NCBI GenBank assembly: GCA_900544465.1
Contig: UQVT01000125.1
Coordinates: forward strand, 1 to 5,687
Length of the DNA stretch: 5,687 nt
Direction of reading: 5' to 3'
Source: an uncultured Collinsella sp.
Lineage (GTDB): Bacteria; Actinomycetota; Coriobacteriia; Coriobacteriales; Coriobacteriaceae
The notes under the pieces were generated by a model. It was not told the DNA's origin and ran no database searches. It worked only from the letters and a program-made list of their open reading frames with translations. Positions 1 to 4,521 of the stretch are shown here, piece after piece; position 1 is the first letter of the stretch, and the number at the start of each line of letters is the position of its first letter. A program made the translations under genes and the position numbers.

Positions 1-116
1 GCGCTGTACCGCAGCCTGTTCGGAAATCCCGCGGGGGGGGTTGCTCAATGCAATCCAAACCTGGAGGCGACACGGATGGGAACATGCCCCTACCCTAGCA
101 ACGGAAGGAGCGACCC
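1..116 (+). other. Window-edge stretch with no assignable gene; contains a G8 tract
   Basis: Plus-strand frames 1 and 2 are open throughout this stretch. Frame 3 is open to a TAG at 96-98. The end of an upstream phage gene probably lies here, but I cannot tell which frame it uses: none shows a recognisable domain or a convincing codon pattern. A run of eight G residues (33-40) sits in the middle. A good ribosome binding site, GGAAGGAG at 103-110, belongs to the next gene. Confidence 0.35.
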
Positions 117-120
117 ATGA
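76..120 (+). CDS. Possible 14-codon leader ORF coupled to the next gene (weak)
   Basis: An ATG at 76 follows a TGGAGG sequence (62-67) at normal spacing and opens a 14-codon frame reading MGTCPYPSNGRSDP. Its TGA stop overlaps the ATG of the following gene as ATGA (117-120), the arrangement of translational coupling. The frame is short and stays open upstream to the window edge, so it could equally be the tail of a longer gene or chance. No function is suggested. Confidence 0.2.
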   Translation: MGTCPYPSNGRSDP

Positions 121-362
121 CAGAACAGGAAATCGCCGGGGAGATCAACGGCTACAAACAGCAGCTTGAGCAGAGCGACTACAAGGTCATGAAGGCGGTG
201 GAGCGCATCTTCTCCGCATCGTCCATCACCGACCTGCTCTCGGCCATCGCCGCAGCTGCCAAGGAGGTGGCCGAGATCATCTCGCAGCGCCAGACGTGGC
301 GCGACCGAATCAACGAGCTGGAAGCCATGGAGCCCGACCAGCCGGAAGCGCCGCAGGAGTAG
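117..362 (+). CDS. Small conserved phage protein at the tail-lysis junction (81 aa)
   Basis: An 81-residue, mostly helical, acidic protein with no signal peptide or membrane segment. The start is supported by GGAAGGAG at 103-110, six bases before the ATG. The sequence has LEQSDYKVMKAVE near residues 17-29 and RQTWRDRINELEA near residues 57-69. From memory, small phage proteins encoded just after the tail fibre or minor structural genes of Gram-positive phages show the same pattern (SDYKV near the N-terminus, then R-Q-x-x-R-D-x-I-N-E-L). Their role is not established; a tail-associated or chaperone-like role is only a guess. A Rho-independent terminator follows directly, so the gene is probably the last of the structural operon rather than part of the lysis operon. 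Confidence 0.7.
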   Translation: MTEQEIAGEINGYKQQLEQSDYKVMKAVERIFSASSITDLLSAIAAAAKEVAEIISQRQTWRDRINELEAMEPDQPEAPQE

Positions 363-364
363 CG

Positions 365-392
365 AGCGCCCCTTCGGGGGCGCTTTTCTTTT
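365..392 (+). terminator. Rho-independent terminator with UUCG loop
   Basis: An 8-bp perfect stem (365-372 with 377-384) closes a TTCG tetraloop and is followed by a T-rich run, ttttctttt, through 392. It begins two bases after the stop of the gene ending at 362. It separates that gene from the lysis module, so the lysis genes need either read-through or a promoter between about 393 and 430. Confidence 0.9.
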
Positions 393-413
393 GCCCGGCG
401 ACACCTCGCGGAC

Positions 414-429
414 AATCGCGGCAGCGATT
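414..429 (+). promoter_or_regulatory. Small hairpin just before the lysis module's first ribosome binding site
   Basis: AATCGC at 414-419 pairs with GCGATT at 424-429 around a GGCA loop, and the GAGGAGG ribosome binding site begins two bases later. This could influence translation or protect the mRNA end, but a 6-bp stem can arise by chance in GC-rich DNA. Confidence 0.3.
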
Positions 430-448
430 CGAGGAGGTGAGAAAACGA

Positions 449-862
449 ATGACCGACGTGCTGGAAATCTTCGCGCCGTACGGCCCCGGGTCGCTTTTCG
501 GCGCGCTGCTCGTCCTAGTGGTCCTGTACTTCGGCAAGCAGTTCCTCGAAGAGTTCAAGGCCCAGAACGAGCGCAAGGCGAACATCGACCTCAAGCGCGA
601 AGAGCGAAAGCAGGACGAGGTGAACGAGCGGGCGCAGCGCGACCGCGAACGAAGCCAGATGGAGGGCCGCATCGCCGCGCAGATGGAGCGCAGCAACGCG
701 CTGATGGAGGCTATGAAGGCGCTCATGGAGTCCGTCGTGACCTCCAACGAGGTGCTGCACGCCGACCTGGCGAACAGCCAGGCGCGCAGCCAGGGCATGG
801 CGGCGAAGGTCGACCACATCGCCGACCGCGTTGACCTGCTCTACAAGGAATCGGCTCGATAG
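449..862 (+). CDS. Membrane-anchored coiled-coil protein of the lysis module (137 aa)
   Basis: Residues 1-15 are short and weakly polar. Residues 16-27 (FGALLVLVVLYFG region) form one hydrophobic helix. The rest, to residue 137, is very rich in E, K, R, Q and A with no proline, typical of a long coiled coil. The ATG at 449 is chosen because GAGGAGGTGA (431-440) lies just upstream; the frame is open further back to 296 but crosses the terminator. The layout, N-terminal anchor plus long helix, differs from XhlA, which has its membrane segment at the C-terminus. It sits 13 bases before the holin candidate and reads into the same cassette. It may be a holin partner, an antiholin or a lysis-timing protein; the role is inferred from position only. 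A short hairpin (414-429) precedes its ribosome binding site. Confidence 0.75.
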   Translation: MTDVLEIFAPYGPGSLFGALLVLVVLYFGKQFLEEFKAQNERKANIDLKREERKQDEVNERAQRDRERSQMEGRIAAQMERSNALMEAMKALMESVVTSNEVLHADLANSQARSQGMAAKVDHIADRVDLLYKESAR

Positions 863-875
863 AAAGGAATCCGAA

Positions 876-1181
876 ATGACAGAAATGCAAGCAATCGCAG
901 CCATCGTGCTGTCTTTCGCCGTGCCGTTCGCGGTGCAGCTGATCAAGACCGAGGCCATGACCGGCAAGGCCGCGCGCATCCTGGCGCTGGGCTGCTCGCT
1001 CCTGGCGGGCGTCGTGACCGGCTTCGTGGGCGGCGTGCCCGCAGACCCGGGCGCATGGGTCACGTGCGCCTTCGCCGTGGTAGGCGGCGTGCAGGCGGCC
1101 TACACGCTGTTCAAGTCGGTAGGCATCACATCCAAGTGGCTCGACGCCCTGCTGGGCGTGACCGTAGGCGGGAAGGAGTAG
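876..1181 (+). CDS. Phage holin candidate, three membrane helices (101 aa)
   Basis: The 101-residue protein has three hydrophobic stretches, at about residues 5-22, 33-55 and 60-80, separated by short loops, with a charged C-terminus ending GGKE. Small size, several membrane helices and position directly before the endolysin gene are the usual marks of a phage holin, which accumulates in the cytoplasmic membrane and opens it at lysis time so the endolysin reaches the wall. I do not recognise a specific holin family. The ATG at 876 is preferred to the upstream ATG at 831 because AAAGGA (863-868) lies eight bases before it and the 831 start would overlap the previous gene. The ribosome binding site GGAAGGAG of the endolysin gene lies in its last codons, suggesting coupled translation. 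Confidence 0.75.
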   Translation: MTEMQAIAAIVLSFAVPFAVQLIKTEAMTGKAARILALGCSLLAGVVTGFVGGVPADPGAWVTCAFAVVGGVQAAYTLFKSVGITSKWLDALLGVTVGGKE

Positions 1182-1184
1182 GCA

Positions 1185-1997
1185 ATGGCTAAACTGTTCA
1201 TCATCTGCGGCCACGGCGCTGGCGACCCCGGCTGCTGCGCAGGCGGCTGCACCGAGGCCGAGCGCGTTCGCGCCCTGGGCCAGCGAATCAAGGAACTGGG
1301 CGGTTCCGAGGTCGAGCTGGGCGATACGTCCCGCAACTGGTACGCCGACGGCGGGCTTAACCGCCTGAGCACCGACGCGCCAGTGGTGGAGCTGCACATG
1401 GACGCCAGCGGCATCGCCACGGCCCACGGCGCGCACGTCATCATCAAGGAGGGCTTTGAGCCTGACGAGTACGACAATGCGCTGGCCGACAAGCTGGCGG
1501 CGTTCATGCCCGGGCGCTCCGAGAAGCTGGTGCGCCGTTCCGACCTCGCGAACCCGAACCGAGCCGCCGCGCGCGGCATCAACTACCGCCTGTGCGAGAA
1601 CGGCTTCATCGACAACGACGGCGACCGCGAGAAGTTCAACGGCAACCTGGACGAGCTGGCGCGCATCTACCTGGAATGCTTCGGCATCACTGCTGGAAGC
1701 GCCCCCGCGGCCGTCCCGCAGCCGCAGCCTGCGCAGCAGGAAACGACCGAGAACTTCGGCGGCACCTACCGCTGCACTGTGGACTACCTGCGCGTGCGCG
1801 ACGCCCCCGGCCTGGGCGGCACCGAGGTGGCGCACTATTCCAGCGGCGAGACCGTGACGCTGGATAACTGGTACAAGATCGCCGACGGCTACGTGTGGGG
1901 CCGATACACGGGCTACAGCGGCGCAACGCGCTACATCGCCGTGGGCAAGGCCACGGGCAAGCCAGAGGCCGACGACTATCTGGTGAAGGTGGGATAG
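1185..1997 (+). CDS. Endolysin: N-acetylmuramoyl-L-alanine amidase with C-terminal SH3b domain
   Basis: This enzyme would cut the amide bond between N-acetylmuramic acid and L-alanine in peptidoglycan, releasing phage progeny. Residues 1-168 match the zinc-dependent Amidase_3 fold: FIICGHGAGDPG carries the first zinc ligand (H10), a glutamate at 24 or 26 is the likely second, VELHMDAS gives H71, and CENGFIDN gives the catalytic glutamate E138. Residues 171-192 are a linker rich in A, P, Q and E. Residues 193-255 resemble a bacterial SH3 domain (YLRVRDAPGLGG, GETVTLDNWYKIADGYVWGRY), a typical wall-binding module. There is no signal peptide, so export depends on the holin. Unusually many cysteines (8, 17, 18, 22) surround the first zinc ligand. 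The start at 1185 follows GGAAGGAG three bases after the holin stop. At 270 residues the size is normal for such endolysins. Confidence 0.92.
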   Translation: MAKLFIICGHGAGDPGCCAGGCTEAERVRALGQRIKELGGSEVELGDTSRNWYADGGLNRLSTDAPVVELHMDASGIATAHGAHVIIKEGFEPDEYDNALADKLAAFMPGRSEKLVRRSDLANPNRAAARGINYRLCENGFIDNDGDREKFNGNLDELARIYLECFGITAGSAPAAVPQPQPAQQETTENFGGTYRCTVDYLRVRDAPGLGGTEVAHYSSGETVTLDNWYKIADGYVWGRYTGYSGATRYIAVGKATGKPEADDYLVKVG

Positions 1998-2000
1998 GCC

Positions 2001-2312
2001 ATGCCGTACCCGAGCCCCGCAGACGAGGAGCGCAACGGCGGGTGCGGCCCCATCCTCGCGGCGGTCGTCCTGCTGTTCATCGTCCTGGCCGCCGCCAGCT
2101 GCGCGTCGCAGGCCATGGGAGCGCAAGACGTGACCGTGAGGCAAGCCCGCACGGACGGCCCCATATACGACCTGCCCGAGGGCATCGGCCAGGAAATCGT
2201 GTGCGACGAGCACAACCGCGAGTACCTGCTGCTTACCACCGAGCAGGGCGGCGTGTTCCTCATGCCGTACATGGACGAGGACGGCGAGCAGGAGATCATG
2301 CCGCAGGCCTAG
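2001..2312 (+). CDS. Small membrane or lipoprotein-like protein at the prophage end (103 aa)
   Basis: The protein starts three bases after the endolysin stop; GGTGGGATAGG just upstream may serve as a weak ribosome binding site. Residues 1-13 are polar, residues 17-33 are a strong hydrophobic helix, and AASC at 31-34 weakly resembles a lipobox, although the usual basic N-terminus and the leucine at -3 are missing. Residues 40-103 are soluble and acidic, with no motif I know. It would be anchored in the membrane with the soluble part most likely outside. As the last gene before the attachment site it could be a late lysis helper or a lysogenic-conversion gene such as a surface-exclusion protein. 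Both are guesses from position; no homologue is recognised. Confidence 0.75.
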   Translation: MPYPSPADEERNGGCGPILAAVVLLFIVLAAASCASQAMGAQDVTVRQARTDGPIYDLPEGIGQEIVCDEHNREYLLLTTEQGGVFLMPYMDEDGEQEIMPQA

Positions 2313-2317
2313 AACGC

Positions 2318-2349
2318 AAAGAAGCCGCCCCGTATGGAGCGGCTTCTTT
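2318..2349. terminator. Terminator of the lysis operon, possibly bidirectional
   Basis: AAAGAAGCCGC (2318-2328) pairs perfectly with GCGGCTTCTTT (2339-2349) around a 10-base loop, six bases after the last prophage stop codon. The T-rich right arm and following tatct suit plus-strand termination. Read from the other side, the stem ends in TTTGCGTT, so it might also stop transcripts leaving the tmRNA gene. Confidence 0.85.
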
Positions 2350-2384
2350 CTATCTGACGAGCAATACGAACGCCCGCCTAACGA

Positions 2385-2404
2385 CGAACACGCGTATGTG
2401 TTCG
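2385..2404 (-). terminator. Weak hairpin just downstream of the tmRNA 3' end
   Basis: CGAACAC (2385-2391) pairs with GTGTTCG (2398-2404) around GCGTAT. On the minus strand it lies 14 bases past the CCA end of the tmRNA, where an ssrA terminator or 3'-processing structure would be expected, but no clear T run follows. The original host terminator may have been separated from ssrA by phage integration. Confidence 0.35.
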
Positions 2405-2417
2405 CCTACTGAACAGT

Positions 2418-2450
2418 TGGTGGAGGCGCGGAGAATCGAACTCCGGTCCA
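2418..2450. other. Putative prophage attachment site within the ssrA 3' end
   Basis: This stretch covers the acceptor 3' strand and T-arm of the tmRNA, the part that integrases of ssrA-targeting phages and islands usually use as core. Prophage genes stop just to its left, and the tmRNA remains complete with an encoded CCA. The second copy of the direct repeat would be outside the window, so the exact core cannot be set. Confidence 0.4.
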
Positions 2451-2647
2451 CGAAAGCCCCCTGATTGGCATCTCCAAGCTCAGTCGCTGGTTTAGTCTCG
2501 GACGCTTTGCGCGCAGCGACACGCTCGCGGCGTCCTAACCGGTTCGGTCTTAGCCTGCACCATACCGATTACGTGCGCAGGAGCATTCCCCTAACATGAC
2601 GTCGCGCCGGTGTCGGGGAAATCACCGGGTTGACGCGCCGCTATAAA

Positions 2648-2689
2648 CTAAGCAGCGAGAGCCATAGGCTCAAAAGAAGAGTTGTTGTC
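2648..2689 (-). other. ssrA: tmRNA tag-peptide reading frame
   Basis: Thirteen codons from GAC (2689-2687) to GCT, then TAG (2650-2648), give DNNSSFEPMALAA. The hydrophobic ALAA end is the standard signal for ClpXP-type proteases. An in-frame TGA two codons upstream of GAC (ATT lies between) limits the resume codon to ATT or GAC, and GAC is the more usual type. Confidence 0.85.
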
Positions 2690-2781
2690 AATTCAATTTG
2701 ACGGTACCCCTGTTTAACGAGGCGAGGAGACCTCGGCTTGCTTCCTCTCTCAGAGCTATCGTGTCGAAACCAGTCGCCCCC

Positions 2782-3020
2782 GAATGTCGGGAAAGTCTGG
2801 ATGGCATCGGGCCTGCAAGCACCCGATAACCGTCGACTTTTCAAGGAACATACGGGGCGAGCCCCGCTTGTGGAGTATTATCTTACCACGTTCTGAAAGC
2901 GGACAGCTGTTCTATGCACGAGCTGTGAAGACCCCAATGTGCGCCGCACTTCGCACTTTTGCTACCGATCGCGTCACGTATATTTTCGCCAAGCAAAATT
3001 GACCCGTCGAAAGGACCGTT
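2782..3020. promoter_or_regulatory. Divergent promoter region between ssrA and the 144-aa gene
   Basis: No gene is supported here. Toward ssrA (minus strand) a GATAAT -10-like box lies at 2882-2877 with only a poor -35 partner near 2905-2900, which would give a 5' leader of roughly 90 nucleotides for RNase P to remove. That leader holds two small hairpins (2853-2857 with 2862-2866; 2806-2811 with 2822-2827). Toward the plus-strand gene a TATATT -10-like box lies at 2979-2984, again with a weak -35, and AAAGGA at 3010-3015 is the ribosome binding site. Confidence 0.4.
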
Positions 3021-3455
3021 ATGGATACCAAGCAGCAACTCATCAATGCCCTCGCAGGCCTGGGCTCAACCATTACCGAAGCAATGGATGTCATCGAAGG
3101 CTTTGTCCCCTGCGGACATCCCGCCCTCACGGTTTCGAACGCACTCGTCGCGCTGGACGCTGACGATGACGCTGCTCTCGCCCAGCAGCTTGAGACCGTC
3201 GAGGGCTTTATCGACCACGTGAGCGAGAACCGCGGCGTGCCTGCCTACCACGACATCGAGGTCGAGCTCGCGGGTCCCAAAGCCGATCTGTTCGCAGCAA
3301 TCCGCGAGGTAGGCGCCCTTATGCAGACCGCAGGCGTCAAGAACACCCAGGTCAACGAGTGGGTCTACCGCAGTCTGGCGGCACTCGACAGCTCCGACGA
3401 AAAGGCAGCCGAGCAGCTCGCAGAAAGTCCCGCCATTAAGGCCGAGCTTTTGTAA
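3021..3455 (+). CDS. Acidic helical protein of unknown function with internal duplication (144 aa)
   Basis: I do not recognise a family. The 144-residue protein is soluble, rich in A, L, D and E, and has one or no cysteine (C31) outside helices; there is no signal peptide or membrane segment. Two halves look related: KQQLINALAGLG (4-15) resembles KADLFAAIREVG (87-98), and ALVALDADDDAALAQQL (41-57) resembles SLAALDSSDEKAAEQL (118-133). This suggests two copies of a helical unit of about 55-60 residues joined by a linker. The ATG at 3021 has AAAGGA five bases upstream. The gene is monocistronic, divergent from ssrA and convergent with the toxin gene. It lies on the host side of the attachment site, so it is probably not phage cargo. 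Confidence 0.85.
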   Translation: MDTKQQLINALAGLGSTITEAMDVIEGFVPCGHPALTVSNALVALDADDDAALAQQLETVEGFIDHVSENRGVPAYHDIEVELAGPKADLFAAIREVGALMQTAGVKNTQVNEWVYRSLAALDSSDEKAAEQLAESPAIKAELL

Positions 3456-3464
3456 ATAGTAAAC

Positions 3465-3501
3465 GCGGGCCCCTTGGCGCATCGTCGTCCAAGAGGCCCG
3501 C
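3465..3501. terminator. Hairpin terminator shared by two convergent genes
   Basis: GCGGGCCCCTTGG (3465-3477) pairs with CCAAGAGGCCCGC (3489-3501) with one mismatch and an 11-base loop. It lies between the stop of the plus-strand gene (3455) and the stop of the minus-strand toxin (3514). On the minus strand it is followed by GTTTACTATTTAC, a fair T-rich tail; on the plus strand the tail is poor, so it best serves the toxin operon. Confidence 0.75.
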
Positions 3502-3513
3502 AGACAGTTCGCG

Positions 3514-4029
3514 TCAACCGATAGCCGCGCCGCCGCGTTCGACCAAAGCAAGAATCGGCATCATCTGGCGCGGAGTCTTTGCTGCAAGATCGGCATGTTC
3601 GAGCAGTTTGTGATCGTTAGTTACCAAGTAATCAACCTGCGCGCGCTTGCATGCGGAAAGCACCAAGTTGTCCTCGTAATCGCGATGGAGCGCTAAGTAT
3701 TTGCCGGCCAGCCAAAGGTCCGACGCATCTGCACCCACGGCCGTGGCGTTTTCGGTCATATTCCGAACAAACGCCAGCGCCGCATCGCCAATCGCGCGGG
3801 CAGAAGCCTCGTCGAGCGCTCCCCCGCTGGCAAGAACGCTACGCTTCAGCTCGTGTTGGACAACGTACAGCACGTCCTTGGCAATATGCACCGGAAAGAA
3901 CAGCAACGCCCCCGTCTCCGTCGCCTGCCCAATAAACGCACGCGCGGCAAGCGACTCGGCATGGTCGACGCAAAACGAATCGACCCATACGTTGGCGTCC
4001 ACCATTATTTTGAGGGGAGACCCGCTCAC
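3514..4029 (-). CDS. PIN-domain toxin of a type II toxin-antitoxin pair (171 aa)
   Basis: PIN domains are metal-dependent ribonucleases; as toxins (VapC type) they cleave tRNA or rRNA when not bound by their antitoxin. The chain starts KIMVDANVWVDSF with the first conserved aspartate (D11), has acidic residues in the middle (D52 or E60), and carries YEDNLVLSACKRAQVDYLVTND with D120 and D139, the usual C-terminal acidic pair, then KLL. At 171 residues it is longer than the roughly 130-residue VapC norm; the extra length is a helical section about residues 60-110. I chose the GTG at 4029 because AAGGGG lies eight bases upstream and it overlaps the antitoxin's stop as GTGA. An ATG at 4005 lacks a ribosome binding site. 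The exact RNA target cannot be inferred. Confidence 0.87.
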   Translation of the reverse strand: MSGSPLKIMVDANVWVDSFCVDHAESLAARAFIGQATETGALLFFPVHIAKDVLYVVQHELKRSVLASGGALDEASARAIGDAALAFVRNMTENATAVGADASDLWLAGKYLALHRDYEDNLVLSACKRAQVDYLVTNDHKLLEHADLAAKTPRQMMPILALVERGGAAIG

Positions 4030-4379
4030 AGGATCATCCCCTTTTGGCGATAGCGCTCGTCCATGGCTTCGGAATAGATTGCGTCCCAATCGCGATCGTC
4101 GGATACGGGCGACGTAGCAATGCCCAAATCTGCATAAAGCCGGTCTGCCGCTGCCCACGACGCGGTGAACGGAGTATCGTGCGCGACGGTCTGTTGTCGG
4201 CAATCAACGGCAGACAGTACTTCCTCACACTGCCCGCCACCCTGTGCGACCTTGGCCACGACCTTTTTGATGAGCTCGGGCAGCGAGGCGCCCGAAAGCC
4301 GCAGCGCCTCCTCGGCACGGTTCTTGACCTGGCGATCCACGCGAACGTTCACCTGCGCCACGCCACTAACAGCACCCAC
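4026..4379 (-). CDS. RelB/DinJ-like ribbon-helix-helix antitoxin (117 aa)
   Basis: The protein should bind and neutralise the PIN toxin encoded next and repress its own promoter. Residues 8-46 (VAQVNVRVDRQVKNRAEEAL, then SGASLPELIKKVVAKVA) match the RelB/DinJ N-terminus: a short strand followed by two helices, a ribbon-helix-helix DNA-binding dimer unit. Residues 78-87 (ADRLYADLGI) resemble the end of E. coli DinJ. The remaining tail, DWDAIYSEAMDERY, is an added acidic segment that probably wraps the toxin. The GTG at 4379 is preceded by GAGAGGGG at good spacing; a second GTG at 4361 is possible. The stop overlaps the toxin start. RelB/DinJ antitoxins normally go with RelE/YafQ toxins, so the PIN partner is unusual. 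Confidence 0.85.
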   Translation of the reverse strand: MGAVSGVAQVNVRVDRQVKNRAEEALRLSGASLPELIKKVVAKVAQGGGQCEEVLSAVDCRQQTVAHDTPFTASWAAADRLYADLGIATSPVSDDRDWDAIYSEAMDERYRQKGMIL

Positions 4380-4398
4380 GTCGAACCCCTCTCTTCAA

Positions 4399-4447
4399 TT
4401 GCTAGCTTTGCTAGCAACACTATATAGAGAAGCTAGCAAATAATCAA
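4399..4447 (-). promoter_or_regulatory. Toxin-antitoxin promoter with three GCTAGC operator repeats
   Basis: Read on the minus strand, a -35 TTGATT (4447-4442) and a -10 TATAGT (4424-4419) are separated by 17 bases. GCTAGC palindromes occur at 4432-4437, inside the spacer, and at 4410-4415 and 4401-4406, just after the -10. The last two form a 9-bp tandem repeat, TTGCTAGC plus one base. Centres are 22 and 9 bases apart. Binding by the ribbon-helix-helix antitoxin here would block RNA polymerase, the usual autorepression of type II pairs. The sites are seen; the binding is inferred. Confidence 0.75.
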
Positions 4448-4451
4448 ATGC

Positions 4452-4497
4452 AAAAGGCCTGCGTCCGGACGACACCGACGCCGTCTGGGCGCAGGCC
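4452..4497 (-). terminator. Terminator of the metal ATPase gene
   Basis: A continuous 16-bp stem (4456-4471 with 4482-4497) with G-U wobbles closes a 10-base loop and is followed on the minus strand by TTTT (4455-4452). It begins 24 bases after the ATPase stop and ends only four bases before the -35 box of the toxin-antitoxin promoter, insulating that operon from ATPase transcription. Confidence 0.9.
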
Positions 4498-4521
4498 AGA
4501 TAACGTGGGCGAACACGTCTG

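Larger units (their letters stand above)
1..2417 (+). mobile_element. Right end of an integrated prophage (lysis module and attachment end)
   Basis: Five genes in a row on the plus strand form the recognisable end of a temperate phage late region: a small post-tail protein, a membrane/coiled-coil protein, a holin candidate, an amidase-SH3b endolysin and a small membrane protein. They stop at a terminator, and about 70 bases later the CCA end of a tmRNA gene begins, a well-known target of phage integrases. No integrase, head or tail gene is in the window, so the element continues to the left and its other end cannot be seen. The boundary is placed at the base before the tmRNA 3' end by inference; the true crossover probably lies inside the last few tens of bases of ssrA. 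Whether the phage is functional cannot be judged here. Confidence 0.8.
2418..2781 (-). ncRNA. ssrA: Transfer-messenger RNA (tmRNA), one-piece
   Basis: The RNA rescues stalled ribosomes with SmpB and adds a degradation tag to the unfinished protein. Read on the minus strand, the 5' end GGGGGCG (2781-2775) pairs with the 3' strand CGCCTCC before ACCA (ending at 2418) as a 7-bp acceptor stem with one G-U pair. The conserved GGTTTCGAC follows the 5' strand, and the T-arm CGGAG-TTCGATT-CTCCG lies near the 3' end. The 364-nucleotide length is normal for a one-piece tmRNA. Inside, codons 2689-2651 read DNNSSFEPMALAA, then TAG. CCA is encoded. The gene is undamaged despite the adjoining prophage. No protein-coding frame in this interval is credible. 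Confidence 0.96.

Noticed and set aside
1..60. Diversity-generating retroelement variable repeat near the G-rich stretch
   Set aside because: No reverse transcriptase, template repeat or adenine-biased variation can be seen; a GC-rich stretch alone is not evidence.
296..448. Upstream extension of the coiled-coil protein's frame
   Set aside because: It overlaps the previous gene and runs through a strong terminator hairpin; the AGGAGG site places the start at 449.
831..875. Upstream ATG for the holin candidate
   Set aside because: It overlaps the preceding gene, lacks a ribosome binding site, and adds a polar stretch before the first membrane helix; ATG at 876 fits better.
723..2213. A 496-codon open frame on the minus strand opposite the holin and endolysin genes
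   Set aside because: It lies antisense to a clearly recognised amidase and has the repetitive A/R/V/G-rich composition of a GC-rich shadow frame, with no domain motif.
2641..2844. Short open frames across the tmRNA and its leader
   Set aside because: The region is explained by the tmRNA structure, and the frames have no ribosome binding sites or protein-like features.
4030..4203. Longer minus-strand frame for the PIN toxin, reaching 4203
   Set aside because: It would run inside the antitoxin gene; the PIN fold starts near 4008, and the GTG at 4029 has a ribosome binding site and the coupled overlap.
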